Assembly (NCBI GenBank): GCA_015492115.1
Contig: WGFS01000077.1
Span: 1 to 14,205 of the forward strand
Source: Aquificaceae bacterium
GTDB taxonomy: Bacteria; Aquificota; Aquificia; Aquificales; Aquificaceae
Reading direction: 5' to 3'
DNA: 14,205 nucleotides
A program made the position numbers and the translations under genes. The notes beneath the pieces were generated by a model. The model ran no database searches and was not told where the DNA came from. It worked only from the letters and a program-made list of their open reading frames with translations. Positions 12,686 to 14,205 of this stretch are shown here, piece after piece (position 1 is the stretch's first letter; every line of letters starts with the position of its first letter).

Positions 12686-13654
12686 ATGAGCGTAAGTTTT
12701 GATATACAGGAAAGAGAGCTTACAGCGGAGGAGATAGAGGAACTCCAGAGAGAGGTGAGGAGACTCGCAAAGGAGAAGAATGCGGTAATACTCGCCCACT
12801 ACTACCAGAGACCGGAGGTTCAGGACATAGCGGACTTCGTGGGAGATTCCTTAGAGCTCTCAAGGAAGGCTGCGAATACGGACGCGGACATAATAGTCTT
12901 CTGCGGTGTAAGGTTCATGTGCGAGACCGCCAAGATCCTCAGTCCACAGAAGAAGGTTCTCCACCCAAACCCAGAATCGGGCTGTCCAATGGCGGATATG
13001 GTTACCGCGGAGCAGGTCAGGAAGCTCAGGGAGAAGCACCCGTCCGCCGAGTTCGTAGCCTACATAAACACCACCGCAGACGTCAAGGCTGAGGTTGATG
13101 TATGCGTCACCTCCGCTAATGCCCCCAGAATTATAAAGAAGCTTGACGCTGAGAAGATAGTCTTTCTGCCCGACCAGGCTCTCGGTCAGTGGGTAGCGAA
13201 GCAGGTTCCTGAGAAGGAGTTTGTAATCTGGAAAGGCTTCTGCCCTCCCCACTTTGAGTTTACAGCCAGGGAGGTTATGAAACTGAAGGAGAAGTACCCT
13301 GACGCCAAGGTCGCGGTTCACCCGGAGTGCCATCCCAGGGTAATAGAGATCGCTGACTTTGTGGGTTCCACCTCCCAGATAATCAAGTATGCTACCAGCG
13401 TAGAAGCAGAAAGGGTGATAGTTATAACGGAGGTAGGTCTGAAGTACACCCTTCAGAAGAAAAATCCAGACAAGGAGTACATATTCCCCGAGTCCATGAA
13501 CTACTGCGGGACTGTTTACTGCTGTACGATGAAAGGCATAACCCTCCCCAAACTGTATGAAACTATTAAAAACGAGATAAACGAGGTTGAACTGCCCGAT
13601 GAGATAATAGAGAGGGCGAGGAGACCTATAGAGAGGATGCTTGAGCTAAGCTGA
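12686..13654 (+). CDS. nadA: Quinolinate synthase (NadA, 4Fe-4S)
   Basis: Condenses iminoaspartate with dihydroxyacetone phosphate to quinolinate in NAD synthesis. The protein has 322 residues from ATG 12686. The threefold-repeat fold is indicated by AHYYQRPEVQDIADFVGDSLELS near the N-terminus (numbering from this ATG, about 38-59). The three cluster Cys are C73 in FCGVRFMCETAKIL, C186 in WKGFCPPHF, and C279 in NYCGTVYCCTMKGI; an extra Cys follows directly at 280. HPECHPRV and VGSTSQIIKY are also family blocks. The length fits the short, single-domain form found in thermophiles. nadB and nadC are not adjacent. It is followed after 28 bp by a cytochrome c assembly gene with its own promoter-like sequence. 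Confidence 0.97.
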   Translation: MSVSFDIQERELTAEEIEELQREVRRLAKEKNAVILAHYYQRPEVQDIADFVGDSLELSRKAANTDADIIVFCGVRFMCETAKILSPQKKVLHPNPESGCPMADMVTAEQVRKLREKHPSAEFVAYINTTADVKAEVDVCVTSANAPRIIKKLDAEKIVFLPDQALGQWVAKQVPEKEFVIWKGFCPPHFEFTAREVMKLKEKYPDAKVAVHPECHPRVIEIADFVGSTSQIIKYATSVEAERVIVITEVGLKYTLQKKNPDKEYIFPESMNYCGTVYCCTMKGITLPKLYETIKNEINEVELPDEIIERARRPIERMLELS

Positions 13655-13667
13655 GGGTCAAGTTCTT

Positions 13668-13673
13668 TATAAA
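13668..13673 (+). promoter_or_regulatory. -10-like element upstream of the ccsA-like gene
   Basis: TATAAA (part of TATAAAAT) ends 9 bp before ATG 13683, predicting a start about 3 nt upstream of the ATG. There is no Shine-Dalgarno and no convincing -35 at normal spacing (TTGAGC at 13641 would need a 21-bp spacer). It suggests the gene can be transcribed apart from nadA. Confidence 0.4.
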
Positions 13674-13682
13674 ATAGACCTT

Positions 13683-14205
13683 ATGCTTCTCCTGCTTCTG
13701 TCCATTGTGACCTACCTTCTCAGTGGTGCTCTCTTTTTCCTTAAAACCTTCTTCGGTTTAAACCTGAAGGTTGTCCCCATGCTGAGCCTTCTGCTCGCGT
13801 TCTCTCTGTACCTTGCTCACTTCTTCAAGGTCTACTTTTCTACAGGACACTTCCCTGTGGGGGACGTTTACGGGATGGTATCCCTCGTAGGAAACTTCTT
13901 GATACTGATGTTCATAGTACTTGACCTCGTCTTCAAGAAGAATGTCGCTGACTTTGGGCTCATAGTAGCTTTTATAGGCTTTCTGACAACTTTAGTCGGA
14001 CTCCCCGCTCACAAGGTTGGATACAAAAACCCCTTCTACGTTTACCACATACTTTCAGCTGCGGTCGCTTACGCTGCCCTCCTGTTAGGAGGTATATCAT
14101 CGCTCATAAAGCTTTTCGTTGAGAGAAAGCTGAAAGCAAAGCATATAGAGGGTTTTATGGTTCCAATAAATTTATTAAGAAAGATGGAAAAGATTCTCCT
14201 TAACC
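13683..14205 (+). CDS. Cytochrome c assembly protein, CcsA/HemX family (5' part, runs off window)
   Basis: The frame starts at ATG 13683 and stays open to the last base, giving 174 residues of an incomplete multi-TM protein. Hydrophobic helices lie at about 1-20, 30-48, 62-84, 90-106 and 119-140. The order of blocks fits CcsA/ResC/HemX proteins: HFFKVYFSTGHFPVGDVYGMVSL (46-68), a helix ending in GLP (105-107), then YVYHILSAAVAYAALLLGGI with its conserved His (about 119-138; H122). CcsA with its partner Ccs1/ResB delivers haem across the membrane to apocytochrome c (system II). The Trp-rich WWD haem motif is normally further along and would be beyond the window, so CcsA versus HemX cannot be decided. 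Confidence 0.72.
   Translation, partial: MLLLLLSIVTYLLSGALFFLKTFFGLNLKVVPMLSLLLAFSLYLAHFFKVYFSTGHFPVGDVYGMVSLVGNFLILMFIVLDLVFKKNVADFGLIVAFIGFLTTLVGLPAHKVGYKNPFYVYHILSAAVAYAALLLGGISSLIKLFVERKLKAKHIEGFMVPINLLRKMEKILLN

Noticed and set aside
13652..13682. Possible terminator hairpin between nadA and the ccsA-like gene
   Set aside because: Only a four-base GGTC/GACC pairing around an AT-rich loop, with no T-run; a -10-like element explains the AT-rich sequence better.
1..14205. tRNA, rRNA, CRISPR repeats, insertion sequences, prophage or defence genes
   Set aside because: No spaced direct repeats, cloverleaf-like sequences, transposase motifs or terminal inverted repeats were seen by eye, and coding fills nearly all of the window.

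Overview
The window reads as a gene-dense stretch of chromosome from a Gram-negative thermophile, most likely of the Aquificales (Aquificaceae). Three things point there. A stand-alone leucyl-tRNA synthetase beta subunit of 289 codons carries the KMSKS half of the enzyme, an arrangement described for Aquifex aeolicus. An archaeal-type DhnA/ADH-synthase aldolase sits next to a FabI very like the A. aeolicus enzyme as I remember it. Codon use is dominated by AGG/AGA for Arg and ATA for Ile, as in many thermophiles. KdsB (LPS precursor), a TonB-like protein and type II secretion pseudopilins imply an outer membrane. GC content looks near or slightly above 50 percent by eye, higher than A. aeolicus itself, so a relative such as Hydrogenivirga is possible; this is inference.

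Layout. 1-782 (+): the 3' end of an unidentified gene, then a small HDOD-domain protein. 779-1792 (-): a two-TM RCK potassium channel with an altered selectivity filter. 1816-1998 (+): a 60-residue zinc-ribbon protein whose tail overlaps the end of gpsA (1922-2902, -). 2932-9148 (+): a tight seven-gene run of TonB-like protein, DhnA/ADH-synthase aldolase, fabI, a compact molybdopterin-oxidoreductase-like Fe-S protein, long-form hpf, secF and prepilin peptidase. 9135-9845 (-): kdsB. 9868-12077 (+): leuS beta subunit followed by three pseudopilin genes (gspG-, gspI- and gspJ-like). 12067-12624 (-): maf. 12686-14205 (+): nadA, then the 5' part of a ccsA/HemX-like cytochrome c assembly gene that runs off the window.

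Functional links. The prepilin peptidase ending the long operon should process the three pseudopilins encoded about 1.6 kb downstream. SecF supplies the general export route used by type II secretion. FabI, GpsA and KdsB all feed the cell envelope (fatty acids, glycerol phosphate, Kdo). The aldolase may start the archaeal-type branch to 3-dehydroquinate.

Architecture is the most striking property. All four convergent gene pairs overlap at their 3' ends (4, 77, 14 and 11 bp). All four divergent pairs are 22-61 bp apart and share a near-symmetric AT-rich core with overlapping -10-like hexamers on both strands. Most promoter-proximal genes have no Shine-Dalgarno and would have leaders of only about 3-7 nt, while many operon-internal genes have strong AGGAGG sites. 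No gene-free stretch exceeds 61 bp. I saw no tRNA, rRNA, CRISPR array, insertion sequence or defence island. The strongest candidates for something undescribed are the GspG pseudopilin with an extra N-terminal membrane helix, the compact Cys-rich molybdopterin-fold protein, and the promoter architecture.
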